Positions 11,483 through 25,500 of a stretch of DNA of 64,000 bases are shown one piece after another. The DNA lies in the NCBI GenBank assembly GCA_036874045.1, contig CM072347.1, forward strand, positions 808,501 through 872,500, in the 5' to 3' direction. The notes under the pieces are model-generated. The model was not told the origin of the DNA, did not search any database, and was given only the letters and a program-made list of their open reading frames with translations. The position numbers and the translations under genes are program-made. How positions within the stretch are numbered: the stretch's first letter is position 1; every line of letters starts with the position of its first letter. This DNA comes from Cymodocea nodosa (Eukaryota; Streptophyta; Magnoliopsida; Alismatales; Cymodoceaceae).

Positions 11483-14400
11483 CTATGTTTCCTCCCGACA
11501 CCTCTTTCTAAAGTTGCAATCTGTATTTGTGTTTCTCATGCTTGTCCAGGCCAACTTGCTTTGCTTTTCATTTCCAGTCTTGACGAATGAAAGATGCTGT
11601 GTTATTGGCAAAGCAGTGCTTATTGAATAGAAAACAAGCAACACCAATAAGTAAAAATTTTAACTAACAAAATACCTGTCTTGCTCTCTTGTCAACTGGT
11701 GTCCATGTAGGAATCAGAATCGACATGTCCTTTTTCTCAGGTTTAACTTGTTTTTCAGCTGGTTTTTTCTGATGCAACCTGGGTTTCAAATTTACATGGT
11801 CTCCTCCTTGGTACCTAAAGCTGTCAATAAGAGATGGACTCCGACTCCTGGAAACCCTAGTTTTATTTCCTGGGCTATTGATACTGTTGTGATATGTATT
11901 GCAAGCATGATGTGAAGGCATTTTATTCTCCTTGACTTTGTTGAAAAATTTAACCATCCAAGGTGATTCTTTACAAAATTTAGATGATTGGATAGAATTT
12001 GAGAATAAATTTTCGCCATATGTATTTTTAAATTTTTCTTTATCATATAACCCAAGAGTATTCTCTGCATGTTTAGGCACGGTATTATCCCATGGAAATT
12101 GTTCATTCTGCACCATTAGTAATATATCTCGTTTTGAGGCTGAACATGATGATGCATAGTTGTTCTTGCTACTTTTATTGCGATTAATTAACGATAACCG
12201 TGGTTCTCTATCATCATGAAGCTCTGGAAATGTTGGTAAGTGGGTACCACTTGCCACATCAATTCCTAAATTACCATCAATGAAAGAATGCTTGATTGCT
12301 TTGCCTATGTATTCTGACCTTCTTGAGAGATTCATAGGATGTGGTGAAATATTCTTGTCCAGAATGGAATGATTGCAGTTAATTATGTCATCAGTGAAAT
12401 TTTCATGATGGTTGAAAAGATTTGACTGGGCACTGGAATCAAGATCTTCCATTACACAAGCATTCTGTACCCCTTCACCAAAATACCTATCATCTAGGGA
12501 AAATATGGCATCCTTGGTCTTTTGAAGTTTCCTTTTTGCACTTACGCAGTGCCTTGACCGATTTGGTTGGAGGGCTTCGGAAGAATGAACAGTACCAATA
12601 TTTGCTTGACTCAGTGACTCAACACACAATAAATCATCCATTTGCAGAGCACCAATATCAAGATCTCCACTGCATTTCTGCCTTTTATTCTGGGATTGCA
12701 CTTTGCTACTATTAATATCTGAATCAATGGAAGAGCAGTCTGTCATTTCAGATTTAGATTCTCCCAGCTCCCCATATCTACAAAGAGTGCTAAACAAAGA
12801 GATGCTTTCATCCGGTATGCCATATTTACCAATAGCTTGAATTCTAAGGTCATGTGACAACTTAAGAAATTCCACTAGGTTGCCAACAGAGGACAGTATC
12901 ATATGAGCTGACAGTGGATTAATTGAAGGAAATTTTACAAGAAATGACTCCGCAAGGGTCTCTGATTCCAACATCTGTGGATAAAGTCCTTCACATGACT
13001 TTGTTGTGTGCTTAATGCAGCTCAGGATGATCTCATCAGTTGCCTCTGGAGAATATGAATAGAACAACTGTAAGTGCATGTCAAGGCTAGCAGCAGCTGC
13101 ATATAATGCATCAGATGATTCCATTACAGTTGCAAGAAAGTTGCTTTCTCCCTCAAAAACCTGAAAAGTTCAAAAACTTAAGTTTTTGCTACATGTTCTT
13201 TTGCAATAGTCGTGTAAACAGGACTACCCAGAGAAAGATGTCAAGAAGAAATGCATAGAAGATCGTATTTTGTTAGTAGAATTCAGAGACCTTTATATTG
13301 TTAAAAGGAAGAATACTATTCTAGGAAGCAACATAAAGTGAAAAACAAAATATCATGCAGATCTCTTGACCATACACAACTAGAGACAATCTTTAACTTA
13401 AACAAGAGCAAGAAAAAGTTGAAGAGGAGCAAATTTGTTGAAAACGAACAAAAAGAAAGCACATGTAAATGATCCCCCCCCGGCAGTCCCCACCTGTTAT
13501 GATGTACAGCAACTAAACTTATACAAAAATTTCTTAAAGCTTCCCAGAATGGCAAGTCCGTGGAAAATCTCCTTTCATCTTCTCTAGCTTCTTCCAAAAA
13601 ATAATTAGGAAAAACTTGTTTCTCGGCATCTTTAGAACTGGACTATTGTGTTTTTTGAAAAACTATGAATCCCTTCAAAATGGTGACGATCAACAGTAGC
13701 AACATTTAAAAAAACAAAGATATTACCACTATACAGCTTTTAAAGGAATAGCTCAGTGACATCAAAACATTAGTCGCAATGGTCTCCATATAAGTGGCTA
13801 TGCATGAACTTCCTTCTACAGGTTTATTGCTTCCAATGTTTCTTGAATTATACCACATAAGGCAAATGGACACACTGAAGATAATGTCCACAGGAAGACC
13901 AATATTTCGTTCTACAACCTGCAAACCTCCTTTCTCCAAAGCAAGAACTTTTTGGTATGAGCTTCTCCTTGACATAAGCATTTCTTTTTCAGTGGCTTGT
14001 GTATTAAAAATGATGATCGTTTTGGGGAAGGATGACATGCTAAAATCTTCAGCTTTAGCATTTGCTGAATTGGGAATACTCCATGTACTACCATCAGGAT
14101 CCACTTTGGTTTCATATTCGAATGAGGTGGGAAAATTAATCATTTCTTCAAGAGGCACAAAGAATAGTAAGTCCATAATGTTCTTGCAGTTAGCTCTATC
14201 GTTAATAATATTCAAGGAGTTAGGAATTCCCTGGTTACATTTTCACGAATCAGTAAATTGGAAATAAAAAAATTAAGTTGAAAAAGCACTCGGAACATCT
14301 ATAAGATTCAAGCATCAGAATGCATGATATAAAAAATTAGTTAAGAAAACTTTTTGTTGCTGTATTTTTGAAGCTCAAAGATAATTGTTTCAATGTGTAC

Positions 14401-17400
14401 AATTTCACTGTCGGATTCAATAAGAAGATCACTTATATCCTCATAATTTAGAATAAAAAAGGAAACCCTAAAACGTGCACAATCTGTTGTTATGTTTTAA
14501 CAAACCTTGCAATAATCGCAAGATATTGTGAAAAAAAATTAGGCAGAAAGACAAGTCATCCTTCCAAATGTATTCATACAAATATCTCTTAATCTTGCAA
14601 GATATAAGTGATTCCACGTATTTTGTTGCCTCTACTTCACTATGGCATCAAAGAATCTGATGCAATAGTTCACAAAGATAAATATTCTTGTATTTTATGC
14701 AAGCTTCTTTTCCTGTAAATAAATGTATAATATGTATGAAAGAAATGACATGAAGTTCATCTAGATATGATCATAAAAGTTACCGTCTCATCATCATGAT
14801 CCCCAATTACAGTGAAATCTTTGCAGAGTACGTTTGGGATACCACACTCGTTGAGATTCATGCTAATAAAAAAGACCCGTGGCAAACTGACCTCGACATA
14901 GATGCTAGGAATTCTAGATAAGCTATGTGGTCCTCCATATTCCAGTATAATATCAAATTTGCTGAATGGAAATGATGGAAAAAGATGTCTTGCAAAATTA
15001 TACAAAATATTGTCAAAATGATTACCTAGGATAAGTATATGATTAGAATTCATTGGGATGAATATTACAGGAAGATGAAAACAAAGAAGATACCTAAAAA
15101 AGAACACCATGATTCTAATTAAATAACAATAATAATACAACAGACATAAAATCTCTGATATTTAATAAATAAGTAAATAAATAATAATAACATTAATGAT
15201 TAAAGGAAAAATCAAACATCCAAATTGCCTTTTTTATCTTTGTCCAAGGGCTTCAACGACTTCATCATTTTTACATGAAGAGTAATGTTTCTAGTACCAG
15301 CTCATTCTATAGAACAAAATTACAGCAGTCTTGAGCAAACAAGATATGTTTCTGCTTTGCAAGAATTCATCAATGATAATCCAACAATCAAGAACTAGAA
15401 CCTTATAGTGCTACTGAATTCTTCAAGAAGTCATGATAACCACAATTTCTATAGAAGTGGCATTGGACTCAGCAAAAAATGCATTATCATTCATTTCATC
15501 ATGAATAGTTATCATAAAAAGATGCAATTGCATGAGTTAGAACCCATAGAGTTGTCAAACTAAATGTTGTACTTTGTAATAATGCAGAGTAATTTTGATA
15601 TTTAAGTTAGTCTCCAATTATAGAAAATATAATGAATGATATGTCATGCAGTTTTAATGCAGAAGAGCTTCCAATATAGGATTCATATTCATTTATATGA
15701 TGAAAAACATACTTGCATGATATAATCAAGCAATTATAGTGCAGAAGTGCTTCCAATATATAATTTGTGAATTCACCATTTTCCATCATATGCTGACGAT
15801 TAAGAGGTGCACTTGTTGGTCTGACTTCATGAAAAGGCATTTTCATGGAAGAAAGCTTTTGTTTCAGTGCCAACCAGAAGATTTGATCAGCTACAATTAA
15901 TATCTTTTTCCCATCTGAGAATGTGTTCTTTCTCAGAATCTCTTCAATGATAGACAGAGATGGATGTGATTCTATAAGTTCTTTGTCAACCTTCCTTCGT
16001 GCATCTTCTAACAATAAGAGAATTGCTCTTGCTCTTATAGACAAATGGCAATTGCATTGAGAGAAATTTTTTATATAGAGATAAGATGAATGTATGCCAA
16101 AGAAACACAAATAAAAAGTTAATTGTTTCAACATATATAGAATAATAAATGATATTGCTTTCTCATCTGTACAAGCTGAAGGAGGCTTTTTAAGATTACT
16201 TTCTGTTATCATTTCCAACAAATTTCCCTTAGACAGCCTGAGAACCTCAATATTTGTAATAGGGGAGATTGTAGCTTTTAGATTTGTCTCTTGCTGTGAA
16301 ATATGTAGGTAACATTTAGAGATAGCATCAATAAGGGAAAGCATATCATCTGACAGGCAAAGTTGAAGCACTTCTATGTCCCACTGCTTCAAAGTTAATT
16401 CATTGGAAGCACCTGGAACTGAATTTTTACCAAATGAAAGGGGCGCTTTTTCATCAGTTTCATCAATGTTTGCATCCTTTTTATTTCTCATTGATGTGCT
16501 ACGGCGAACATCTAAGAAATATTTGAGATCATTGTGCTGCGACATAGATTCAAATACAGAAGAAACATTTTTGTTACCCATCTTTGGTAATATCTCTCCA
16601 TTGGTATTTCCTTTCTTTTGATCATCAGAAGATATATCTGGAGCAGAAGTCTGTGGAGTAGCATCCCTGTGATGAGACACAGGCAGTTCCAGAGGAACAT
16701 CCATGTCATGAAATTGTATTGATCCTTCTGGACAATCACCCAAGAAACATATGTCAATAGAAGATATCTCTTGTCCACAGTAATCATCAGTAGCAACACT
16801 GCAACCATTTACCTTGGTCAGCATATCCATGAAAGTATAACAAATTTCACGACTACATGTATTTTCTAGTAATAGATGCCAATCTAGATATATCCCATCA
16901 CATGCTGACATAGGGTATGGATCTAATCTAGCTAAAACTTTTTCAAAAATGGCACATGATGATATTTTCTCTATATCATAAAAAATAACTGGTGTAGGCA
17001 ATGACTTAAACGCTTCATCCACGGGAGCAAGCTCAGAACTAACGATAAAATCATAAAACTCCCCTGCAGAAATGCTGTCATTCCTAAATGTCTTTTCAAG
17101 TTCTTCTTTTTCATTCTTTGCCAACAGACTTCCAAATGCTTCATAAGATGGGAAAGAAAGACAATCAAGTATCTGAACTTCCTGAAATTGTATAGAGCAA
17201 GGTTGCTGTAAAGAATCTTCTGTTGAACTTGCAGGGTATATTGCTGAATTATTTTCAATAAGCACAATATCTTTGAGACAAATTAACTCCAATTCCAAAA
17301 TTGACTCAAGCGAAAGAGATTTAAGTGTTTTAACACCATTGTCAGCACTAGCAGATCCAGGACAATTCTCCAAATCACTGGTATTTCCAGAAAATCGAAA

Positions 17401-19102
17401 ATCAACAGAATTTGTGAAAATATCCTCATTTTCAACTCTATGCTCTTGACGAAGCTGCAGGACCAGGAAATCAAAAGCTTCTTTAGTTGATAGATATGTA
17501 TCATTGTCCAGCCCAATTTCACTGATTTCAAAGAGGGGTGAATCCTTTTGTTGTATGATTTTCCCAACAGGTTTAGAACAAGAAATTTCCCCAGAGGAAC
17601 TCCTGCTTTCAACCATATCAAATACATCATGAAAATCTTCAATGTAATAAAGAGATTTCACAGCTTCTTCCGGATATGGAATTTCACATCCCAGTTCGTT
17701 AGTGCTAGTATGCTGAATGAGAACAAAGGTCAATCTCATTAGATAACAAACTTTGCAGTTTTAAGCAGAATAATAAAATTTGATTGGTATAATCTTCATA
17801 TATGCTAACTATTATCATGATTATTTTGTTCAGATTTTAATATGTGTTTCCTAAAATCCCAACATTTTAAGCGTGTGTTGACTAATTGAAGTTAATGATA
17901 TATATTATCTCAAATTCCTACTAACTGAATATCTTGAACCAGAAAACATGAGTTTGTAACAGCCAACCTTTGTAGAAACGGCTAAGCCCTATTATTCAAA
18001 AAAAAAAAGAACATTCCATGGAAAGCAGGACAGGTGAACATGGAAATCACCACATAGAAATGAAATCAGGATAAAGGCTTCAGCCAGGGTAATTTTTAAA
18101 AATCTTCCAACATATAATGACTAACATTTTTATTTTCTCCACAGTGAATATCTAACACACTCTGTATTTTTGGGCCAGCGAAATTCATGAAGCAATCATT
18201 GCTATTTCACATTACCCAACCAAAACATTTAAGACAAGAAACACAGAAAGAATAATTTCTAGAAAAAAAAAGCATTTTCGAATGACTAAAGTTACATGAT
18301 ACATATCAATCAAGGGGAGATGAATTCCAGTCCATTCGTCTATCTTGGCACGAGAACTTTCATTATCTCCACGAAACTACGATCAAAATAGATGAGATAA
18401 CAATTAAATTCCATATAAAAGTGACTTAGCGAGAGAAACGTGATTGAAATAGCAATCCGCTACCAAAATCTTGAAGCCTTACCAGGGCGGTGCCCATCTC
18501 CGGTATTTCAAACTGGAAAACCACATGATTCTCATCAGAAAAGCCATTTCCCTAAAAATAATACGATACAGACCTCCTCTGAGTAAAAAAATCGAGGAGA
18601 AACGCAAGTACTCCACCCCGTTCCCATACCTTCGGGATCCAGAGTCCCGTAACTCCCCGCGCAGAAACCTCTTCGTCTTCACGAAGTAAGTCTTCTACAT
18701 TCTAGAACAAAAGCACAACCGAACTGAATCACACCATAAATCAAGCATCCAACGCTTTGTAAGCACGGGAAAAGTACACATCGGCTACTGCACCTCTGAG
18801 ATCAGGAGGTTTACACCTCCAAATCGGCAGTCGTCGCCCCTACCGATCGCTTCAGGTATGACATCGGAGAGGAAACAGCAGAGAGCGGTGTCGATCGGGA
18901 GCCGCTCAAGGTCCAGAGAGAGAGGGAGGAAGTGAGCGAGACCGGGAAAGGAAGGTAGACCGCACGGCGGAGTAGGAGGGAGATCCGGAGATGGGAAATG
19001 GAGATGCGATTGCCGGAGGAGACGGTAGTAGTGGTGGTTGTTCTTCTCGTGTGGCTTCGATCTGCCGATGAAGAAGTCGGTAGCGAGGTATCGGCCTCTC
19101 AT
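11483..19102 (-). CDS. SHOC1: SHOC1 (SHORTAGE IN CHIASMATA 1), XPF-like meiotic crossover protein, Zip2 homologue
   Basis: SHOC1 pairs with the ERCC1-like protein PTD in the ZMM group and promotes class I crossovers on meiotic chromosomes. Minus-strand exons: 19102-18794, 18551-18483, 17712-15713, 14988-14784, 14230-13727, 13160-11676, 11596-11483. The phases join to 1561 aa, close to Arabidopsis SHOC1. The N-terminus MRGRYLATDFF and the exon 2 peptide FQFEIPEMGTAL are family signatures. An XPF-nuclease-like fold lies around residues 790-1030. The block SRRSSYQKVLALEKGGLQV leads to VERN (967-970), where active XPF has ERK. A helix-hairpin-helix-like segment, LAESFLVKFPSINPLSAH, is near 1098-1115. 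The long first part (exon 3, 2.0 kb) is poorly conserved, as usual for this family. The exon 1 donor (GAG|GTGCAG) and the last exon are the least certain parts; the last exon peptide (SFVKTGNEKQSKLAW) fits the family end. Confidence 0.93.
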
Positions 19103-20708
19103 TCTTCTCCTCCTCGCCGGAGTTCGGAGCAGAGCAGGGGAGCGTTAGGTTACCTCCCACCCTCGTTTGAAGCAAAAAAATGGCGCTCGCGCGGGATCAT
19201 TTATATACTCGCGGGAAGTGGCGAGCAGAACGGCTCGGTGGGCTACGGCTAGCGCGATCTCAGCCGTTGATTTCTTCTTCTTTTTTTAATTTCATGAGAT
19301 AGACGCTCGGAGGCAAGAGCTCCTACTTTTAGGTTGATATTAGATAAGTGTAAAATTATTTAAAAAAACTTTAAGTATAAAATTAAGTTACATTTTATTT
19401 ACAAAATTAAAAAAACATCCCACCTTTGCACCAAACATTGAAGATTAAATACAAAATTAAATTAAAAAGACATCTCAACATTCAAATTTAGGGAAAGTTT
19501 AAAAAAGAAAATTTTAAAAAATCTAAAAAATGAGAGAAACAAAAACTTAGAGAAAATTTTAAAAATTTGAAAATGTTAGTATACGTTTAAAAAGTTCAAT
19601 AAAGATTGAAAATTTTCAAAAATTTGAAAGTATTAGTATATATTCAAAAAGTAAAGTAATACAAATTATAAATAAATATTTTTTTATATTTTAAAGATTT
19701 TTTAAGATAATAATAAAAGATAAATATTATTATTAACAATATTTAATTGTTAATTAATATATAAAACATTTCACAATATTTTTAAAAATTTAATATTTTA
19801 TTTAAAAAATATTGCACTAAGCGAATGTTAACAAGTGATACATGAGCAAGCTAGAGTGGACAATACAAAGGTAGGGGGGCGATGTATAGGAAAAATATTT
19901 TCCCAAGTTTTTAAAGCTTTCTCATATCTAAGGCTTTCTCAGTTAAAAGAGTTAGAAACTTAACAAAGTTTTCCACAATTACCTAACACAAAAATATTTT
20001 TTTCCCTTAAATTTCCTTTTCTCCGATTTTCAAGCCTATACTAACTCCATCTTAAACGTCAAACATCTGATGACCTGTACAGTGTACATGTAAGAAAAAA
20101 TGTTTGAAGTCATTTTATCTTTTGAAGACTCTTACGTTATGCTATTAATAAACTATTATTAGAATTTTTAATGTTTTGTACGTAGAAGTAATGTATTATT
20201 TTGTTCTAAGCTCCTGGTAATATAATTAATCGTGTGATTTATAATCGTGCGGACAAAAAATAAAGTAAAATCACATGAGGGAGTCCTTGTCTTGTGCTCT
20301 TTGTTGGAGTGTGGTTATGTATTATTTTGGTCCTCCGTTAAATTTATTTTTCTAGTTTGGTCGCACAACTAATAATTTTTTAATTTAATCTTCATATCTT
20401 ATTACAAAAAAAAAAGATGAGCGAGTAAGGAAACATTTATATTAAAAAAAAAAGATGTCAGTGAGTTATGGCCTACTCAAATCAAGCTTCTTTCGTCAAG
20501 TCCGAGAAAATGGGTGTCATCGGCGGCATTTGACCGTCGACGTCGACATCGACGCTTCCGCTTCCACTGATCGTTGCATAAACCTTGCGCACCAACGGGA
20601 AGTGGCCGGAGCTCGGCCGTCGCTGACGTCCATTTATCTAAGACCACCGGACTCCGGATTTCCAGTTCATCCCGCGACATTGAAGCAGAAGATCGACCTC
20701 CTGCCCTA
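19103..20708. other. Intergenic region between SHOC1 and the HMA gene
   Basis: The stretch 19,103-19,250 is GC-richer and probably contains the SHOC1 leader and core promoter. The stretch 19,260-20,450 is very AT-rich with A-runs and no coding signal. A GC-richer stretch at 20,510-20,700 contains GTCGAC/GACGTC-type palindromic words just upstream of the HMA gene and is likely its promoter or leader. Confidence 0.45.
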
Positions 20709-21150
20709 ATGTTTCAAGTATAATATACACATTCTCCCTGTACTTCATGTTGTTATTTGATTTGCCCTAGTGATATAACAAGGATTTCTTCGTTCTCTCC
20801 TCAACCGAGAAGAAGGTGGTGGTGCTCAAGCTTCCGGCCATGGTGGACCGGAAGGTGAAGCAGAAGGCGGTGGAGGCGGTCGCCGATATCCATGGTGCGT
20901 ACTCACAAGTGAGAGAAAGAACCATGTTGGCTTGTTATTAAATTAATTTGCGGCTGCTGTTGGCTGGTTTGCAGGTGTCGACATGATCGCCGCGGACTTG
21001 AAGGACCAGAAGATGACCATCGTCGGAGAGATGGATCCGGTGGCCATTGCCAGGAAGCTGAGGAAGATCGGGAAGATAGAAATAGTAACCCTCCGCCCAG
21101 TCAAGGAAGAGAAGGAGGACGACAACAAGAAGAAAGAGGGAAAGAAGTAG
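20709..21150 (+). CDS. Small heavy-metal-associated (HMA) domain protein lacking CxxC
   Basis: Modelled exons 20709-20717, 20810-20894 and 20975-21150, giving 89 aa. A tiny first exon and short introns are typical of this plant family. The protein has the beta-alpha-beta-beta-alpha-beta HMA pattern: KKVVVLKLPA, then MVDRKVKQKAVEAVADIHGV, MIAADLKDQKMTIVGEMDP, VAIARKLRKIGKIEIVTLRP, then a charged tail EEKEDDNKKKEGKK. The metal-binding CxxC is absent; the loop reads PAMVDRK. The tail has no C-terminal CaaX box, so it is not an isoprenylated HIPP in this model. A role in metal binding therefore cannot be claimed. Exon 1 (Met-Phe-Gln) is the weakest part; the alternative start is the ATG at 20840. 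Confidence 0.75.
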
Positions 21151-21194
21151 AGTGCGCTCTTTGAGAAGCTCCCAAGTATTTTTGCCTAATTTTG

Positions 21195-21200
21195 AATAAA
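21195..21200 (+). terminator. Candidate poly(A) signal AATAAA of the HMA gene
   Basis: AATAAA lies 45 bases after the stop codon, followed by T-rich sequence. This is a normal position for a plant near-upstream element. Confidence 0.5.
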
Positions 21201-22538
21201 AGCTCTTTCAATTATACCATCTTAATTTTAATTTTTTCAATATTTGTTCTCTTGTAATTGTAATAGTTTTTCAAAAAAATGAAATTATACTTAAATAAAA
21301 ATATTTTAAATGCTTAGTTCAGACACATCAACTTTAAATAAATAAATAAATATTGTTTCTTAATAATTTTTAACTCTAAGTTTTTAAAACAATATTGAAC
21401 TCTTATTTTAAGATTTGAACTTCTTTTTTTATTGTAGACATTATACATGGAGGGTGGATTTATTTGGTTTTCAGCATCCAAGAAATAAAACCACAGAAAT
21501 TTGATTAGTTTATCATTGGCTAAAAATTTTCACTGGTTCCGAAAAAAAGGAAGAAATTTCTGAGGAGACAAAGTGTTCAAAGAATTATGTGAGATCATAT
21601 ATCATTCAGATTACAAATGATGAGCTAAATACCACCAGCATCAACAAGTGATTTAATGCATAACACCAAAGGCCACACATCTGTGAAAGCAAATTTTGGT
21701 GCTGCATCACTCAGATGTCATATATATCAATCATCATATGTCATGTCAAAGTCAAATGTGATATATTAGTTAACTTCTATTAGTTAACTTAATAAATGTG
21801 TGCAATACAAACATGAATGGTGAGGCAAGAAATGGAAGAAATGCTGACCCAACAATTTATCCATTGAGGCTGGAGGTAAAATCCACCCACCCAATTATTT
21901 CCAAGTTATTGGCATGATGCCATGGTACTTCTCAAATCAAGATCCAATCTAGTTTATAACATGGCACATTTCATTGTCATTCAGAAACAAAAGCTGCTGA
22001 GCATCCGCCTATAAAATTAAATACATGAAATATTTCTTGATGCAACTTATTATCAACAAGAATTGACTATGATCCAAATCTATCAACTATAAACCAAATG
22101 AGCCACCATTGAAAAGTTGTAGCATGAACACAACAAATAAACCCAATAAATAAACCAACAAAGAGTTCTGCTTGTGTCACCGAGATAAACAAACTTCCAC
22201 AGAACAAGATAAGCAGAAGTTGCATATCCTGCTAACTTTTCCGGTCCGCCGATGGACAAAAGCAGATTGGTGAACAATGCCGGCAGGCATTTCCTATATA
22301 CCAATGTTTATTTCCATATCATGTTTCACTCTACCTGAGTAACTTGAACCACTGCATATGAACTGTCTGGCGTGAAACAATTCCAGAAACTAAAGAAAAA
22401 CTCTTGTGCAAGAATGGGTTAGTGCAAAATGTGGCTCTTCCAGAACACAGGAATGAACACCAGGGCTCTAACAAGGCACCTATGCAAAATATACACCATG
22501 TTCCCAAATTTAGAGTGAAATTCACCTGCTGGTTGGGT
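21201..22538. other. Intergenic region with 3' UTR of the AHL gene
   Basis: AT-rich. The HMA and AHL genes converge here. The part next to 22,538, perhaps back to about 21,960, is likely AHL 3' UTR. No open frame resembles a known protein. Confidence 0.4.
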
Positions 22539-25500
22539 TCATGTTGCCAGCGGATTCCTCGTATCCATTGCACTGGATGAAGGCCACTCAGTGAGGGCAG
22601 GATTGGGATCTTGGTTTGGTTGTTGAGGATTGGATGAATCTCTGTTCTTGTTGTCGTCATCATGAACTGGAGGCTCTTGAGCAGCTCCTGGTCCAGATAT
22701 TCGCTTGATTTTGTTCTTTGATCTTACACCACCATCTACAAAACTTCCTACCATTACCTGCACGGGTATGAAGCATTAACAAACAAATTCAATAATAGCT
22801 TTTGAAAGAAATTCAGCAAGTAGTCATTCAGGCACATTTTAGACATGAGAAATAAATTGCTACAAAGGATGCAGTAAAGTATTAAATGATTTTCATCCTG
22901 GTCCAAAACACATGATACAGCCAAATAGAACCATTTTCTTGATAGTAGTGTTTTGTTTGCATTTTGAATGTAAGACACCTTTTCTTACAATGAAATGAAC
23001 GGCCGACCATGCTAACCCACATTAATAGTTAAACAATTTTACTATAGAATGAAACATCAACTGTACTTTCTCATTATTGGTTAAACAAAATCTCAAATTT
23101 GGAGGATTTTTCAAAAGTTAAATTTTAAAACAATAGATGGCATTTTGGGAATTAACAAAGATAAGGCCTCTATTTATAGAGATTACATAAAGAATATAAA
23201 CCAAATTTAACCATTGTGGAAGTAAACCCACAATACACAAATAACCTTAATGCATCATTTATTTTCACAAAACTATTGCCATTTGCTGGCCGCAGGTACC
23301 TATTTTTTATTTTAAATTTCAACAATCAAAATATACTACTACATTTTATGTCACTTAGTATTCTCTGCATGTGTTGCTAGAAAATTCTAGCAACTGATGG
23401 TCAGAGGTAAAAATGAGTTGATGAAAAAAAATAACCTGCACATCGCCAGCTGCAATAAGCTTTCCAACACCACCCCCAAGTAAATAGCCACCTGACCCAG
23501 AAAGGCACACACTAAGACCACCACTTCGGCTATGTGATCCACCATTCTCACTGAACACATATGCACCTGATAATGAAAGTATTTCATATGGTCCCTACAC
23601 AAGGATAAAAAATTGTTCATATTTCCATAACTCCATTATCTGCTCATCCTTCAAGTACGGAAAATTATGGAGATAAGAGGATTTTTCACAAGATCTGCTC
23701 TGCTTCACCATATATCAGAGATATCCCAACAGTGTAACATAAAAAATTAAAAATATGTGATCATAGGAAGAAGGAAGCATCGACAGATCCCACCATATAC
23801 ATGTGTGTACATGTTGATGGTAAATCTTGAAACGTCCACATTAATGTTGGCCAGAAAGTGTACATAAATTTTGAACATGAATCTGAAGTTATCAACAAGG
23901 ATTAATATAAAATGAAAAGTAAATTCAACAACAGTAAATGCATCAAAAAAGGTATTTCAACAACTTTATTCACCAGATAAATGAGGCCTCTCTAGTGACG
24001 TACTTGAATTGATGTGATTGCATTTTTGGAAGGTGATTTTTTGTCAGCTAGTAAACACTAGAAAGAAGAGTGGAGGAAAGGAAGGAAAGTTCCAGTTATA
24101 ACCTCAAATGTTAAAGTGCCAGTAGGAGATTTGAGAAGAGTCACAGAAGATATAAAACCAGTTGCAGATAGGATACAAACAGCTCTTGGCACCTGCTGGG
24201 AAAATGACTTTATTTTTGCAGCAACGTCCTGAACAGAGAACAGAGAAATTAAAGATGTTACTTGCCATAGGATTTGCAACACAAACAATACATTGAATAT
24301 CAAGAAGTCAACAATGACAGTATATAATAAAAGAAAAAACGTTTATTCTACATGGCAATAAAGGCAAAAGACTATAATACAAATGCATCCTGTCTAAAAT
24401 CAAGCATATGGAATGGGAAATGACATCTTCACTGATGAGATGCATATATATGAACCCTTGACAATAAACCCACATTGGTTAGAGCCTCTTGCACTATTTT
24501 CCTTTTGCCCTTTAATCACACAAGGAAGAACAAGGAGAATTATATTTAACATACCTCACCTACTGAAAACAATAAAATATGGGGAGTAAATCCTATTCCA
24601 GCAGAGGAGGAGATGCATTCACCTGAAAAGAAACAATGATTACCAGAGAAAGGCACAAGAAAAAGGTTGGTATTTTTTAATCAAGGATAGACAGAAAAAA
24701 GATACCCAGTATATAAAGAAAAACTAATGCTTGAAAACTATTATGAAATGCATAATAGAATAAATAAAAACAAATGATTTCCTTTTTCAATGAAGATTGA
24801 TGCAATAGAATTCAATGGTATATGGAGTACTACAAACAGTTCATTATATTTGCTTAGCAAGGGTAAAGAAGAAAAAGATCTTAGGTTAGTATTTCTACAG
24901 GATGTTCTCAAGAAGTGCAAAGTTTTGATTAGTGATTGGTATTTAGTATTTCTGTACAGTAGCTGAATAATAAAAATATTTTTATTAATTAAGATGGTTA
25001 GTAACTTAAGACGGTATGCTACGATAAGATGAACAAGAAGTAGATAAAAATAATGGCTATTTGGAGATATAGGCACATTGGACAAAATTGGCTTATTCTG
25101 CATGCAAATTTAAGTTCAGTTCTAGTACCTAGAGCATATATTAGACAACCATTTAGAACTCAACATGAGAAAACCTATACTTGCAGCATAGGATGATGAT
25201 AAACTGAACTACTTTCAACAAAAAATTTAGAAGCTTCTGTTGCAAAAAGATTTGTCAACTTTTAGTTTACGAAAAATTAAGAATCTCCTGTTAAAGAAAA
25301 ATTACTTCTCACCATATGCGGCCAGCTGCTGTTTTTTCCCTGATCCAGGAGGCCTTCCTCTACCCCTCTTTTGTGTTGGTGTCAGTGACCCAGGCCCTGA
25401 ATCAGATCCTAAACTAGCTCCTATCGTGGGATGCTGAGAAAGACTCAATGCTGCATTTCCATCAGGTCCATACTTCCTAGGTCTACCCCTCTTCTTCTTA

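Noticed and set aside
20455-20709. 84-residue open frame just upstream of the HMA gene
   Set aside because: No family similarity. Position and GTCGAC-rich composition fit a leader or promoter better.
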